From: Stramonita haemastoma
Taxonomy: Eukaryota > Mollusca > Gastropoda > Neogastropoda > Muricidae
DNA: 40,000 bases
Direction: 5' to 3'
Assembly: GCA_030674155.1 (NCBI GenBank)
Contig: CM060339.1
Span: forward strand, 33,776,041-33,816,040
Shown: positions 11,186 to 22,248 of the stretch, in pieces
How the letters are laid out: the number at the start of each line of letters is the position of its first letter
Position numbering within the stretch: position 1 is the stretch's first letter
Program-made: the position numbers and the translations under genes
The notes under the pieces: generated by a model
Told to the model about the DNA's origin: nothing
The model's database searches: none
The model's input: the letters and a program-made list of their open reading frames with translations, nothing else

Positions 11186-14100
11186 ATGGAAAATGAATAT
11201 GAAGAAAGAGGAGCAGATCGACGACGACGTGTGAACATTCCTCTACCTCCGAAACTTGATGTGAAGGGAGGAAGCCTGCAGAGCAGCTGGATAAAATTCA
11301 AGAGGCTTTGGGACAGCTACGAAATTGTCACAAACCAAAAGGAAGAAAATTCGACATACAGGACAGCAGTGTTTCTGTCATGTATTGGTCTTGATGCACT
11401 GGACATCTACGAAGGTTTGTCGTTCGCAAATGAAGCTGAAAGAAATGATATTGACACTGTACTTGAGAAATTCGACGAATACTGTGTGGGCTCCACAAAC
11501 GAGACTTACGAAGCTTTCAAGTTCAACTGCAGACACCAGGCAGCAGGTGAGTCCATTGAAGAATATGTGGCAGACCTGAGAAGACTGATCAAAACCTGCA
11601 ACTATGGACCTCTAGAAAATAGACTGCTGAGAGACCAAATTGGGCTAGGTGTGCGCGACGAGACTTTGAGAACAAAATTGCTAGAAGTTCGACAACTGAC
11701 GTTGACAGGATGCATAGATATGTGCAGAGCACACGAAACGAGTCAACAACAAACGATGCAGATGACAAAGAAGACACAGGATGAGCAGGAAGTTCGAGCG
11801 TTTCGAGAAAAGAAATCTTTAAAAATGAGCGTGAAAGAATCCAGATCAGAGAATGGAATGCGATGTGGATACTGTGGTGGTAGGCATTCAAGAGCAAAAG
11901 AAAAATGTCCAGCTTTTGGGAAGAGATGCAGAGCTTGTGGAGCGAATAATCACTTTGCTTTATGCTGCAAAACACCGAAATGGTACAAGAAGAAAACAAA
12001 AACTCGACACTTTGAAGAAGAGGATTCAGATACGGAGAGTGAACACGAAATTCTGAAGATTGACGATAAAGCAAGAAAAAAGAATAGAAATATACGGGCA
12101 AGAATGCTGATCAATGAAATACCAGTAAGATTTCTTCTTGACACAGGAGCAACAACTAACGTTATGTCCGAGAGCCTGTACAGAGAAGTCACCGGGGATG
12201 AACGATGCTCTGACCTGCAAGACACACAGAGAAAACTGGTGATGTTTAATGGAACTGAAATGGAGCCGGTTGGGGAGATAGTGCTACGAGTGAAGAACCC
12301 CAAGAACAGAAAAAAGTACAAAGTGAACTTCGTGATCGTGGAAAAAGACTGTAAACCAGTATTAGGACTGAGAGCTGTACAGGGCATGCAGCTGCTGACA
12401 ATCCATGAAGAGAATATTGCAACAGTATCAGCAGACCAGAAAGCACAGCAGGCAAGTGCAGAGGACATAATGAAAACATACAAAGATGTCTTTGAAGGAG
12501 AAGGAAAGCTGGAAGGTAAACTACACCTGGAAACTGACCCCAGCATTGCGCCAGTGAAGATGCCTTGTAGGAAATGGCCAATAGCAGTTCAGGAGAAAGT
12601 GAAGAATGAACTGAAGCGGTTGGAGAAACTGAACGTTGTCACTAGAGTAGACACCCCTACTGAGTGGATCAGCAGCCTGGTCGTGGCAACGAAAAGCAAT
12701 GGGAAAGTTAGACTCTGCATTGATCCTAAACCGTTGAACAAGGCCCTGAGGAGAAATGAGTACCCTATTCCAACGGTTGATGATGTACTGCCACTGCTCC
12801 AAGATGCAAAATACTTCACACACCTGGATGCCAGGAACGGATTTTGGCATGTCGAGCTGGATGAAGAAAGCAGCTACTTAACGACATTCGAAACACCTCT
12901 TGGCAAGTACCGATGGAAAAGAATGCCGTTCGGAATTTCACCCGCTCCAGAAGAATTCCAGAGGAGGATGGACTCAGCTGTGGCAGGATTGCCAGGCGTG
13001 GTGGCGGTCCATGACGACATTTTCATCTTTGGCAAAGGAGTAACGGATGAAACGGGAGAGAAAGACCATGACGCTAACTTGAACCTGTTTCTACAGCGAT
13101 GCCGAGACGCGGGACTGAAGCTCAACAAGGAAAAGGTCGAGCTGAAGAAAAAAGAAATCACATACCTTGGACACATCTTTTCAAGAGAAGGCTTAAGAGC
13201 AGACCCAAAGAAAGTGGATGCAGTTCAACAACTCCCAGTTCCGGAAGACAAAGCAGCAGTACAAAGACTACTTGGCGTGGTTGGCTACCTTCAGACGTTT
13301 GCGCCAAATCTGTCTGAAGTAGCAGCACCACTCAGAGAACTAGTGAAGAAGGACGTCCACTTCAGATGGGATAAGGATGTCCACGGAGAAGCCTTGATGA
13401 AAGTGAAGAAAATTCTTTCTGAGCCGCCTGTACTTCGCTACTTTGACTCTTCAGGAAAGTGCATAACTACACTTCAGTGTGATGCATCACAGTACGGACT
13501 AGGAGCATCGCTCATGCAAGATGGCCAGCCTGTCCAGTACGCATCACGAGCATTGACCCAGACAGAGAAGAGCTACGCTCAAATAGAAAAGGAGATGTTG
13601 TCAATACTCTTCGGCCTGGAGAGATTCGAGAGATATGTCTATGGAAGAGACATCTTGGTTGAAACAGACCACAAACCACTGGAAACTATTCACAAGAAAA
13701 GTCTACTCTCAGCACCAAAGAGGATACAACGCATGTTGCTTCGAACTCAGAAGTTCATGTACACAGTAGTGTACAAGCGTGGAGCTGAGATGTACCTGGC
13801 CGACACCCTCAGCAGAGCAGTCAGTGGGAAGGCAGAACAACTAGTCACCCACAAAGAAGCAATATTCTACACAGAACTGGAGAACACAGATCCATGTCAA
13901 GAACTGGCTATCAGCCAAGAGAGACTCCTCAGTCTGCAGCAAGCGACTGCAGAAGACGAAACCATGAAGATTCTCAAAGCTGTCATCCTACAAGGATGGC
14001 CAGAGGAAAGACGACAACTTTCGCAGCAGCTACAAACCTACTTTCCGTTCCGGGAAGAACTTTCTGTACAGAATGGTCTTGTCTTCAAGAGCCACAGAGT

Positions 14101-15448
14101 GGTCGTTCCAGAAACAGAAAGAACTGACATCCTAGAGAAACTCCATGCAAGCCACTCAGGAATCCAGAGCTGCATAAGAAGAGCACGTGAGGTAGTCTTC
14201 TGGCCCAGGGTGAACTTGGACATTGAAGACTTTATCAAGAAATGCAGCGCCTGCAGCACATTCCAGCGTGGTCAGCAGAAAGAACCACTCATCAGTACAG
14301 AGATACCTGACCTGCCCTGGCAACACATCGCCTGTGACGTCTTTGAACACAACAGCCACGAGTACCTGGTCACCGTGGATCATTACTCAGATTTCTTCGA
14401 GCTTGATCGACTGCAAACAAGAGAATCCAAGGAAGTCATCACCTGCTTGAAGAGACACATAGCAAGACATGGAATCCCAGAACGACTGACAACAGACTGT
14501 GGAACTCAGTTCACATCCACCCAGTTTGGAAAGTTCAGCAAAACCTATGGATTTGACCATGTCACAAGTTCCCCACATTACCCCCAGTCCAACGGAAAAG
14601 CGGAGAGCGCAGTGAAAGCGGCAAAGATGTGCATGAAAAAGGCAGAACACAATCATCAAGATCCCTTTCTAGCTCTACTAGAGTTACGAAATATCCCTAC
14701 AGAGACTGTGAACAGTTCACCTGCTCAAAGACTTTTCAGTAGAAGAACAAGAACTCAGGTACCAACTTCAAAGAAATTGCTCAAACCTGCGGTCGTATCA
14801 GTCAAGAAAGAGCTTGAAAAAAGAAAGATGAAACAAGCTCACTACTACAACAGAAGTGCAGTGGAATTGACAGAACTACTTCCAGGACAGATAGTAAAGT
14901 TCCAACCACCGGGATCTAAGAAGTGGATCAGCGCCAAAGTAGACCGTCAAGTAAACATCCGGTCGTACAACATCCGAACAGAGGATGGACGTCGATACAG
15001 GAGGAACCGTCGACAGCTACGGGACACACCTGAAACGAGGTTTCCACAGAGAGTCAACCCTGACAGATGGAGAAGACAGATTTCAGAAGAGCAGCAGAAC
15101 ATATTTCCCCGTAACCAACAGCAAAAGACGCCGGGAAACCAAATGACAGACAACAGGTTATCAAAACAGACGCTGAAAGAAACAGTGCAGCAGCCTGACC
15201 AAAGCACTGGACAGCCATCAGAACCAGACTACAGAAAGAGGAGAAAGACGGATGAAGTCAGAACTTCAATACAGCCGCCCGAACATGGTGCTCCAGACCA
15301 ACCGACAGCTACAAGCCAGTCTGACACGATCGGCACCAAGGAACCAGAAGCAAGCGCAAAACCAACTCCGACAGAACAACACACAGAACATTACAAAACA
15401 AGGTCTGGTAGACAAAGCAAGAAGCCAGATTTTCTGGTGTATAGATAA
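11186..15448 (+). CDS. gag-pol: gag-pol polyprotein of a Ty3/Gypsy (Metaviridae-type) LTR retrotransposon
   Basis: One uninterrupted 1420-codon frame covers both gag and pol without frameshift. Gag occupies about residues 1-290 with two CCHC-type zinc knuckles (from C227 and C248). Protease has LLDTGAT with D319. Reverse transcriptase has LDARNGFW (D548) and the active-site motif VHDD (D610, D611), where the usual Tyr is His. RNase H starts near LQCDASQYGLGA (D766). Integrase has an HHCC finger (H987, H991, C1020, C1023) and a DDE core D1051, D1104, E1140 with exactly 35 residues between the last two, followed by a basic C-terminal domain. No env-like frame follows; only about 250 bp separate the stop from the 3' LTR. 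The order protease-RT-RNase H-integrase defines Ty3/Gypsy. All catalytic positions seen are intact. The start is the first ATG in frame, 83 bases after the LTR. Confidence 0.95.
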   Translation: MENEYEERGADRRRRVNIPLPPKLDVKGGSLQSSWIKFKRLWDSYEIVTNQKEENSTYRTAVFLSCIGLDALDIYEGLSFANEAERNDIDTVLEKFDEYCVGSTNETYEAFKFNCRHQAAGESIEEYVADLRRLIKTCNYGPLENRLLRDQIGLGVRDETLRTKLLEVRQLTLTGCIDMCRAHETSQQQTMQMTKKTQDEQEVRAFREKKSLKMSVKESRSENGMRCGYCGGRHSRAKEKCPAFGKRCRACGANNHFALCCKTPKWYKKKTKTRHFEEEDSDTESEHEILKIDDKARKKNRNIRARMLINEIPVRFLLDTGATTNVMSESLYREVTGDERCSDLQDTQRKLVMFNGTEMEPVGEIVLRVKNPKNRKKYKVNFVIVEKDCKPVLGLRAVQGMQLLTIHEENIATVSADQKAQQASAEDIMKTYKDVFEGEGKLEGKLHLETDPSIAPVKMPCRKWPIAVQEKVKNELKRLEKLNVVTRVDTPTEWISSLVVATKSNGKVRLCIDPKPLNKALRRNEYPIPTVDDVLPLLQDAKYFTHLDARNGFWHVELDEESSYLTTFETPLGKYRWKRMPFGISPAPEEFQRRMDSAVAGLPGVVAVHDDIFIFGKGVTDETGEKDHDANLNLFLQRCRDAGLKLNKEKVELKKKEITYLGHIFSREGLRADPKKVDAVQQLPVPEDKAAVQRLLGVVGYLQTFAPNLSEVAAPLRELVKKDVHFRWDKDVHGEALMKVKKILSEPPVLRYFDSSGKCITTLQCDASQYGLGASLMQDGQPVQYASRALTQTEKSYAQIEKEMLSILFGLERFERYVYGRDILVETDHKPLETIHKKSLLSAPKRIQRMLLRTQKFMYTVVYKRGAEMYLADTLSRAVSGKAEQLVTHKEAIFYTELENTDPCQELAISQERLLSLQQATAEDETMKILKAVILQGWPEERRQLSQQLQTYFPFREELSVQNGLVFKSHRVVVPETERTDILEKLHASHSGIQSCIRRAREVVFWPRVNLDIEDFIKKCSACSTFQRGQQKEPLISTEIPDLPWQHIACDVFEHNSHEYLVTVDHYSDFFELDRLQTRESKEVITCLKRHIARHGIPERLTTDCGTQFTSTQFGKFSKTYGFDHVTSSPHYPQSNGKAESAVKAAKMCMKKAEHNHQDPFLALLELRNIPTETVNSSPAQRLFSRRTRTQVPTSKKLLKPAVVSVKKELEKRKMKQAHYYNRSAVELTELLPGQIVKFQPPGSKKWISAKVDRQVNIRSYNIRTEDGRRYRRNRRQLRDTPETRFPQRVNPDRWRRQISEEQQNIFPRNQQQKTPGNQMTDNRLSKQTLKETVQQPDQSTGQPSEPDYRKRRKTDEVRTSIQPPEHGAPDQPTATSQSDTIGTKEPEASAKPTPTEQHTEHYKTRSGRQSKKPDFLVYR

Positions 15449-15679
15449 AATGAACTCTGTCAATATTCCAAAGAAAAAAAACGAACATAGCACTAAGAAC
15501 ATGGACATGATGATGATGGACTGTAATAATGATCAGGAATATTTGTACATAAAAGAATTAGTTACAGGGGAGAGAAACAATGATTAGTAATTTCCATTGC
15601 ATTAGTAGTCCTAAGACAAGGTCGGAAAGAGACTGGTTTTGAGGAGACTGAAAGTTAATTTTTGATTAATTTTGTTTTC
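15449..15679 (+). other. 3' untranslated region of the LTR element
   Basis: Noncoding, A-rich sequence between the gag-pol stop and the polypurine tract. No second gene is present. Confidence 0.75.
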
Positions 15680-15695
15680 TGAAGAAAGGGAGATG
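15680..15695 (+). promoter_or_regulatory. polypurine tract of the LTR element
   Basis: gaagaaagggagatg directly precedes the 3' LTR, the position of the plus-strand primer in LTR retrotransposons. The final tg make it slightly impure. Confidence 0.8.
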
Positions 15696-15871
15696 TGACG
15701 TATGTTAGTAGTGATCAGAATGCTGACAGCAGCACGAGATGATTGTGTACATATGAAATGATAGTTGTTCAGTTATTCGAATGCATTGTCAGTTGAGAAG
15801 AAGACATCACAGAGTAAAGACGTTGAAGCATTCGCTCTGCCTTTGAGTCTTGTCTTTGAAAGAACGAAACA
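15696..15871 (+). mobile_element. 3' LTR of Ty3/Gypsy element (176 bp)
   Basis: It is identical to the 5' LTR at all 176 positions. It runs into a (CA)n tract at 15872, so the last bases of the boundary (aaaca|cacac) rest on comparison with the 5' LTR. Confidence 0.95.
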
Positions 15872-15965
15872 CACACACACACACACACACCTTCTCTCTC
15901 TCTGTCTCTCTCTGTCTCTGTCTCTCATTTTCTCCACCTCTCCCTGTCTCTTACACACAGTCACG
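15872..15965 (+). repeat. (CA)n plus right copy of the 75-bp flanking repeat
   Basis: About 19 bp of CA lead into 15891-15965, identical to 10853-10927 and also preceded there by CA repeats. After gtcacg the sequence continues as tctcacacagacaca, presumably the original flank. Confidence 0.93.
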
Positions 15966-16040
15966 TCTCACACAGACACACACACCTCTTCCCCCCCCCC
16001 CTCCCCTCTCTCTTTCTCTCTCTCTTTCTCTCTCTGCCAC
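15966..16040. repeat. CA, C-run and (CT)n low-complexity sequence
   Basis: Short CACA units, a C10 run near 15993 and CTCTTT-type pyrimidine tract. Confidence 0.9.
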
Positions 16041-16290
16041 CAAGTGGTCTGTCACTGTTGACGGGTTCAAATCAAGGTTCCTGCAGTCTGTACAAACAGT
16101 AGTATGGCAGTGTGTCATTCTTCTTCCAGCATCCATGAGTAGAGTTATGAACGAAACGACCTGGGATTTGGTGATGGCCTCCTGCTCACGGTGCGATGCG
16201 AGGCTTGATCTGCTCCTCTCTAAAATAGATATAAATATATCAAACTTGCAATGGAAAATTTTACAGGATTCACATTAAAACAAGACGAAC
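16041..16290. other. unique sequence, no feature recognised
   Basis: Normal-complexity sequence with a good-looking acceptor (cattcttcttccag at about 16132) but no matching donor or convincing frame downstream, so no exon is called. Confidence 0.4.
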
Positions 16291-17065
<775 letters not shown>

Positions 17066-17345
17066 CGCACGCACAACCATAGCAGTCATATAATTTTTTA
17101 CTGTAAGAGTCTAAAACCATTCTTTCTCGAAAAAATCCTTGGATAAGATTGTTAAAAATCTTAATTTGGCGTTTCATTTAACAAAGACTTTAAAGAATAG
17201 TTCTTTAGGACTTTTGTTATAGTTTTAAATTATACTAGCAATTGTTATGTATTTACTTGTTGTTATCATTGTTTAGCCCTATTCTGTGTACTGTATACAT
17301 TATCAAGAAAAAGAGACCCATTACATTTTTATTGCACACACCCGT
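17066..17345. other. AT-rich spacer, no feature recognised
   Basis: Low-GC sequence between two microsatellite clusters, with no coding signal. Confidence 0.4.
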
Positions 17346-17348
17346 CAA

Positions 17349-17349
<1 letters not shown>

Positions 17350-17434
<85 letters not shown>

Positions 17435-17466
17435 CAACAACCACAACCACAACAACAACACTAAAA

Positions 17467-17507
<41 letters not shown>

Positions 17508-17521
17508 AATAATAATAATAA

Positions 17522-17564
<43 letters not shown>

Positions 17565-17588
17565 AACAACAACAACAACAACAACAAC

Positions 17589-17654
<66 letters not shown>

Positions 17655-17655
17655 A
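17350..17655. repeat. heterogeneous trinucleotide array
   Basis: Consecutive blocks of different triplets without a break in register: AAT (17350-17431), ACA/ACC (17432-17460), ATG (17467-17507), AAT, ACG (17521-17563), ACA, then ATC (17588-17655). It occupies the position of the (AAT)n tail of the adjacent CR1-like LINE. Confidence 0.95.
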
Positions 17656-17785
17656 ATAATAGTAATAAATGGATTTTATATAGCGCAATATCTTACAAAA
17701 AAAAATCAAAGCGCTTGCATTCAAGCAATTCTCGTGCATGCTGTCAATAATTATTTGGATTTTTAACAAAGTCAATGTACACACA

Positions 17786-17879
<94 letters not shown>

Positions 17880-20800
17880 GGTTAAACACTTTGGCAGGGC
17901 GGTGGATATTTCGGCTGTTGAGAGCAGGGGCAGAAGATGAAACAAGAGGGGAAACTCTTAGCTTTGAAATAAGTGTGTCTTGAGGCTGGATTTAAATGTG
18001 TCATAGGTAGGATTTTTACGAAGGGAGAGAGGGAGATCATTCCAGATCACTGGACCAGAAATAGAGAAAGAGTAACGGCCAACGGTAAATTGATTGAACC
18101 TAAGTATTTGTAAGCGCAGGGTATCTGCAGCAGAGCGGAGGGAACGATAAGGAAAGTATGGGTAAATCCATTCACAGAGACAGGAGGGTGCTGTTTTGTG
18201 AATACATTTATAACAGAGAGTACTGGTGAGCAGGCAGTATGTAGGCCTAAGTACTGTGGAACAGGCAGTCAGTGGAGAGATTGCAAGAGAGGAGTAATGT
18301 GCTCAGATTTTTTCTTTCTCAGGACCAGTCGAGCTGCGGTGTTTGTATACGTTGAACGGAGTGGAGAGATGATGATGACAGACCAGCCAGAAGAAAATTG
18401 CAATAGTCGAGACTGTAAGAATCAGAGACGTGACGAGTTTAGATGTTGCATCAGTGGACGGTACTTTCGAATTACACTAATACGTCTTAATTGATAGTAG
18501 CATGACTGGCAGGTCTGGGTGATGAATTTTTGCATGAATAGTGTGTTGTCAATAACAACCCCTAGATACTTTACAGCAGTGGATAGAGTGACTGAAGTAT
18601 TGCCGAATTCTATTGAATTTGTTGGAATGGAAGAAAGTTTGTGTTTGGTGCCTACAAGCATGGCTTCGGTTTTATCTGCATTTAGCTGTAACTTATTCTG
18701 TATCATCCAGTTTTGGATATCTTCAAGGCAGTAGGATATATTTATCAAGAGAGAACGCAGATTTTCAGGAGAATAAGCTGTGAGTCATTGGCATAGAAAT
18801 GACACTTGATTTGATGACGGTTTATCATATGTGACAATGGAGCAATGTATAGAGTGAAAAGAACAGGGCCCAGACCTGATCCTTGCAGGACTCCATATTC
18901 CAGTTTGACAGGTGTGGATTAAATCTTGTTTACTGAAACTATTTGAAATCGATCTGTAAGGTACGAATTAAACCAAGTGACAGCTGTGCCTGTGATACCA
19001 AACGTTTTTTTGAAGACGGGAGAGAAGAATTGAATGGTCTATAGTGTCGAAAGCTGCAGATAAATCAAAAAGAGTGAGAAGGGATAGTTTTTCTGTGTCA
19101 AAAGCGTGTAGAAGCGTATTTAAGGTGTGCACTAGGGTGGTTTCAGTGCTGTGGTTGGTGCGATAGGCAGACTGAAAAGGCGGAAAGAGTCTATTGGGAT
19201 GAAGATGGCTGTTGAGTTGTCTGAGAACGACTTTTTCAAGGACTTTTGAGATAAAAGGTAGGTTAGAGACAGGTCTATAGTTCTTCAGAATGTTTGGGTC
19301 GAGATCGTGCTTTTTAAGTAGAGGTGTGACTATGGCGGTTTTGAGAGCTGATGGAAAATTTCCTGAAAGAAGTGATGAATTTACTATCTTCGTGATCGTA
19401 GGTATAAGCTGTGGAATGCACTGAGTGAAGAGAAGCAGGTACAGGATCGAGATTGCATGATTTTATGGTCATTTCTTTCAAAATTGTCTGAATTTCTTTC
19501 TCAGTTGTTGAATAAAAGAAAAGGAGAGGAGTGCCTGTGAATCGGGGATCAGGAGGCTTAGGTTGGAAAGAAGTTTGATCCAGTTTGGAGCGGATGTTGC
19601 GGACTTTGTCAGAGAAGAATGAAGAAAATATAGCAGGAAGTTCAGAATGGCTGTGGACAGTAGGAAGAAGGCTTGCCTTTGTAGATCCGAGAAGAGTTGT
19701 GGTGAGGGGGAAAAAGGGATTTCATAGACATAGCATTAAGAACTTGAGCGGAATAGTATTTTGTCTTTGCTGAATGGATTAAGGTTTTAACTTTGTTAAT
19801 CTATTTTTAGAAAGAGCTGTTTGTTTATTTCAGTTTTTGTCTTTCGCCACTGCTGCTGTAGTTGTCGGCGTTTGCGTTTTGCGACCAGAATGTCGTGAGT
19901 GTACCATGGGGCACAGAGTCTATCAGGCAGAAAATGGTCAGTAGGAGGCACATGCTCGTCAGGCAGTTGGCTAAGAACGGTATTGTAATGTTCAGAAGGG
20001 TCAGTGTGGTCAGGGGTTTGTGATAGGCGTTCAACAGCTTGAGAAGAGAAAGTTGGAATATCTATGGCCGTGAGATTGCGACCGGTAACGCACTTTTTCT
20101 TTTTGATAGGCTTAGCCATGTTGAGAAAGAAAAGAATGGCAGAATGGTCGGAAAGCAGTTCGTTATTGACGGATACAGATGTAATGAGATCTAGTGAAGC
20201 ATCGGTAATGAACCAGTCTAAGATGTGGCCTGATCTATGTATTGGTTCGTTGGCTAGCTGGGAAAGAGAGTGGTTAGACAGGGAAAGAGAAAGACACGAC
20301 ATCAGGAGAAGACTGGTTGTCGAAGTGGAAGTTAAAGTCACCGAGAATGATAAGTTTTGGGGGAGAGAGACTGTAATGGTAAAGGAGCGACTGAAACTCT
20401 GTGGAAAACTGAGGATGTCAGATTGTTCTTACGGATAGGAGGCGGACGGTACAGACAACAGAAAGTAATAGAATGGCCGGGTAAGATGAAGTTGGGTTCC
20501 CATACTTTGAAAGATTCAGGTGATGAAGGAAGAGAGTGGCAGAAAGAAAGAGCTGGGTGCAATGTGTCTTTATAGATGACAGCAATGCCACCTCCGGGGG
20601 AGAGTGGGGGGGGGGAGGAAAGAGTCTTATAGCCAGGCGGCGTCAGTTGTTGTATCTTAAGCTCTTGGCCTTGCGGTTTTAACCATGTTTCTGTGAGAAA
20701 AGTCATATCTTTATTTTGTTCAGAAAGAAAATCAGAAAGAAAATCGGTCTTTCCATCTGGGCAGACTGTACATTGTGCAGACAAATATATAGGGGGTTTG

Positions 20801-21590
20801 AAGGAGGCAGAAATGATGAAGAAAGTGGCGAGTTAGGGCAGCAGAGAGAGGACGCAGATGAAGGCCATGGTGGAGATGTGGACTGTGGGAGAACAGAGAA
20901 GAGTTTGAGTGGTGAGGTGGGTGTAGAGGGTAGTGGCAAAACTGGGTCAGTTGGGGGATAAGAGACTTTGCTGGCACGATACACATTGCGGTTTGGAAAG
21001 GTATCGCCAGAGTCATGCATAGAGGAAGAATTATCAACAAAAGGAAGTATGTCACAGGTGTAAGGCAGATCAGAAAAACAAGCATATAAATTCATGTTAT
21101 GTACAAAGGTAATACAGTCAGCAGTTGCTTTGCATGATTTAATTAACTCATCAGTCTGAGTTTGATGGCAAGTTTGAAGACACACAGAAGTGTTGAGTTT
21201 GTGTGGCACAGCAGAAGTACGAGAGGGGTGGAGATGGCGTGTAGAGGAAGGCAGCGTGGGGATGTCTGAAGCAGAGGGACGACAGGTAGATGAAGCAGCG
21301 TGGTCAGTGGTTTCAGTTGCTAAGGCAGTGACGTAAGGGGTGGCGGAAGAGACAGGTGGGAGAGAAGTGCACCACAGGCGGTGATGTCTGCCCGCACGTG
21401 TTCCTCTTCTGGTCTTTCGGCGGCTAAGGCCCAAGTTAGCAATGGGGCGTAGACCCTCCCTTTCCCATCCCATTGTCTTATAATTATCACTTTGAGTGAA
21501 CAGACGTAAATCGAAGCAAAAACAACAGCACACACACGCACCCACACCAAACGATAACAAATCCTGTCACCCGTTAGCGAATTTCAATTG
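17656..21590 (-). pseudogene. near full-length CR1-like LINE, frameshifted (copy b)
   Basis: Read on the minus strand, a 5' region (about 21590-20800) encodes a Ser/Thr/Pro-rich segment, followed by an APE-type endonuclease in pieces: TFLTETWL (about 20690), LGDFNFHFDN (about 20340) and NELLSDHSAILFFLN (about 20130). The reverse transcriptase region (about 19500-18750) has only short frames, and 18748-18422 reads DIQNWMIQNKLQLNADKTEA and VKYLGVVIDNTL. The C terminus near 18050-17950 has the family's FKSxLKTHLF-type end. The 3' UTR (17880-17656) contains an ACGC/CA microsatellite and ends gcgctatataaaatcc before the triplet array. At least three frameshifts plus stops make it dead. Motif order and the short tail are typical of the CR1/L2/Rex group. 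Confidence 0.8.
17778..17875. repeat. (ACGC)n-(AC)n array inside a LINE 3' UTR
   Basis: About 15 ACGC units followed by AC units. The CR1-like copy at 25148-26826 has an equivalent ACGC/AC segment at the same place (25384-25435). Confidence 0.93.
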
Positions 21591-21850
<260 letters not shown>

Positions 21851-21854
21851 CGAG

Positions 21855-21918
21855 GAGAGTGCCTCGGCACAAGTGCAGCGCCTGGGGAGAGCGCCTTGCC
21901 ACAAGTGCAGCGCCTACT
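21855..21918. repeat. two 32-bp direct repeats
   Basis: gagagtgcctcggcac plus aagtgcagcgcctggg is followed at once by gagagcgccttgccac plus aagtgcagcgcctact. It lies at the 3' end of SINE family B and is probably part of its tail. Confidence 0.8.
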
Positions 21919-21924
21919 CTTTTT

Positions 21925-22243
21925 CTTCTTCTTCTTTTTCCTGCATGCAACTGTATTTGTTTCCCTATCAGAGTGGCTTTTTTGTACATAATTTTGCCAG
22001 GGTCAACCACCTTGTTGCCGTGGGTTCTTTTACATGCACTAGATAGTGATGCGTAACACACGGGACCTCTGTTTATCGTCTCATTCGAAAGACTAGCGCC
22101 CAGACCACCACTCAGGCTCTATTGGATGGGGAAAATGTGTTGGGCCCAAACGGGGTACGAACCACCGCACACTCCGACCCGGATTTTTTGCTTTCTAGGC
22201 AAGGTACGTTACCACTTAGAACACCAATCTGCCAGATATATAA
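21925..22243 (-). mobile_element. tRNA-derived SINE family B
   Basis: On the minus strand the head has a tRNA-like A box (tggtgttctaagtggtaacg) and a B box (ggtggttcgtacccc). The core gtcttt-cgaatgagacgata, aacagaggtcccgtgtg is closely similar to the core of family A (gactttaaaccgaggccccg). The tail contains ggcaacaaggtggttgac. It is a different SINE from families A and C. Heads of several mollusc SINE families are known to be combined with shared cores. Confidence 0.8.
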
Positions 22244-22248
22244 TGGCA

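Noticed and set aside
11589..12546. Minus-strand frames of 170-198 codons opposite gag
   Set aside because: Antisense shadows of the gag-pol frame with no recognised motif.
15449..15695. Possible env-like gene downstream of pol
   Set aside because: Only about 250 bp of noncoding sequence lie before the 3' LTR; no membrane-protein frame.
16132..16240. Additional exon of the membrane-protein gene after cattcttcttccag
   Set aside because: No donor in the required phase and no plausible protein continuation was found.
17253..17889. Long Met, Ile, Asn, Asp or His homopolymer frames around 17.3-17.9 kb
   Set aside because: Direct translations of the triplet array in all six frames.
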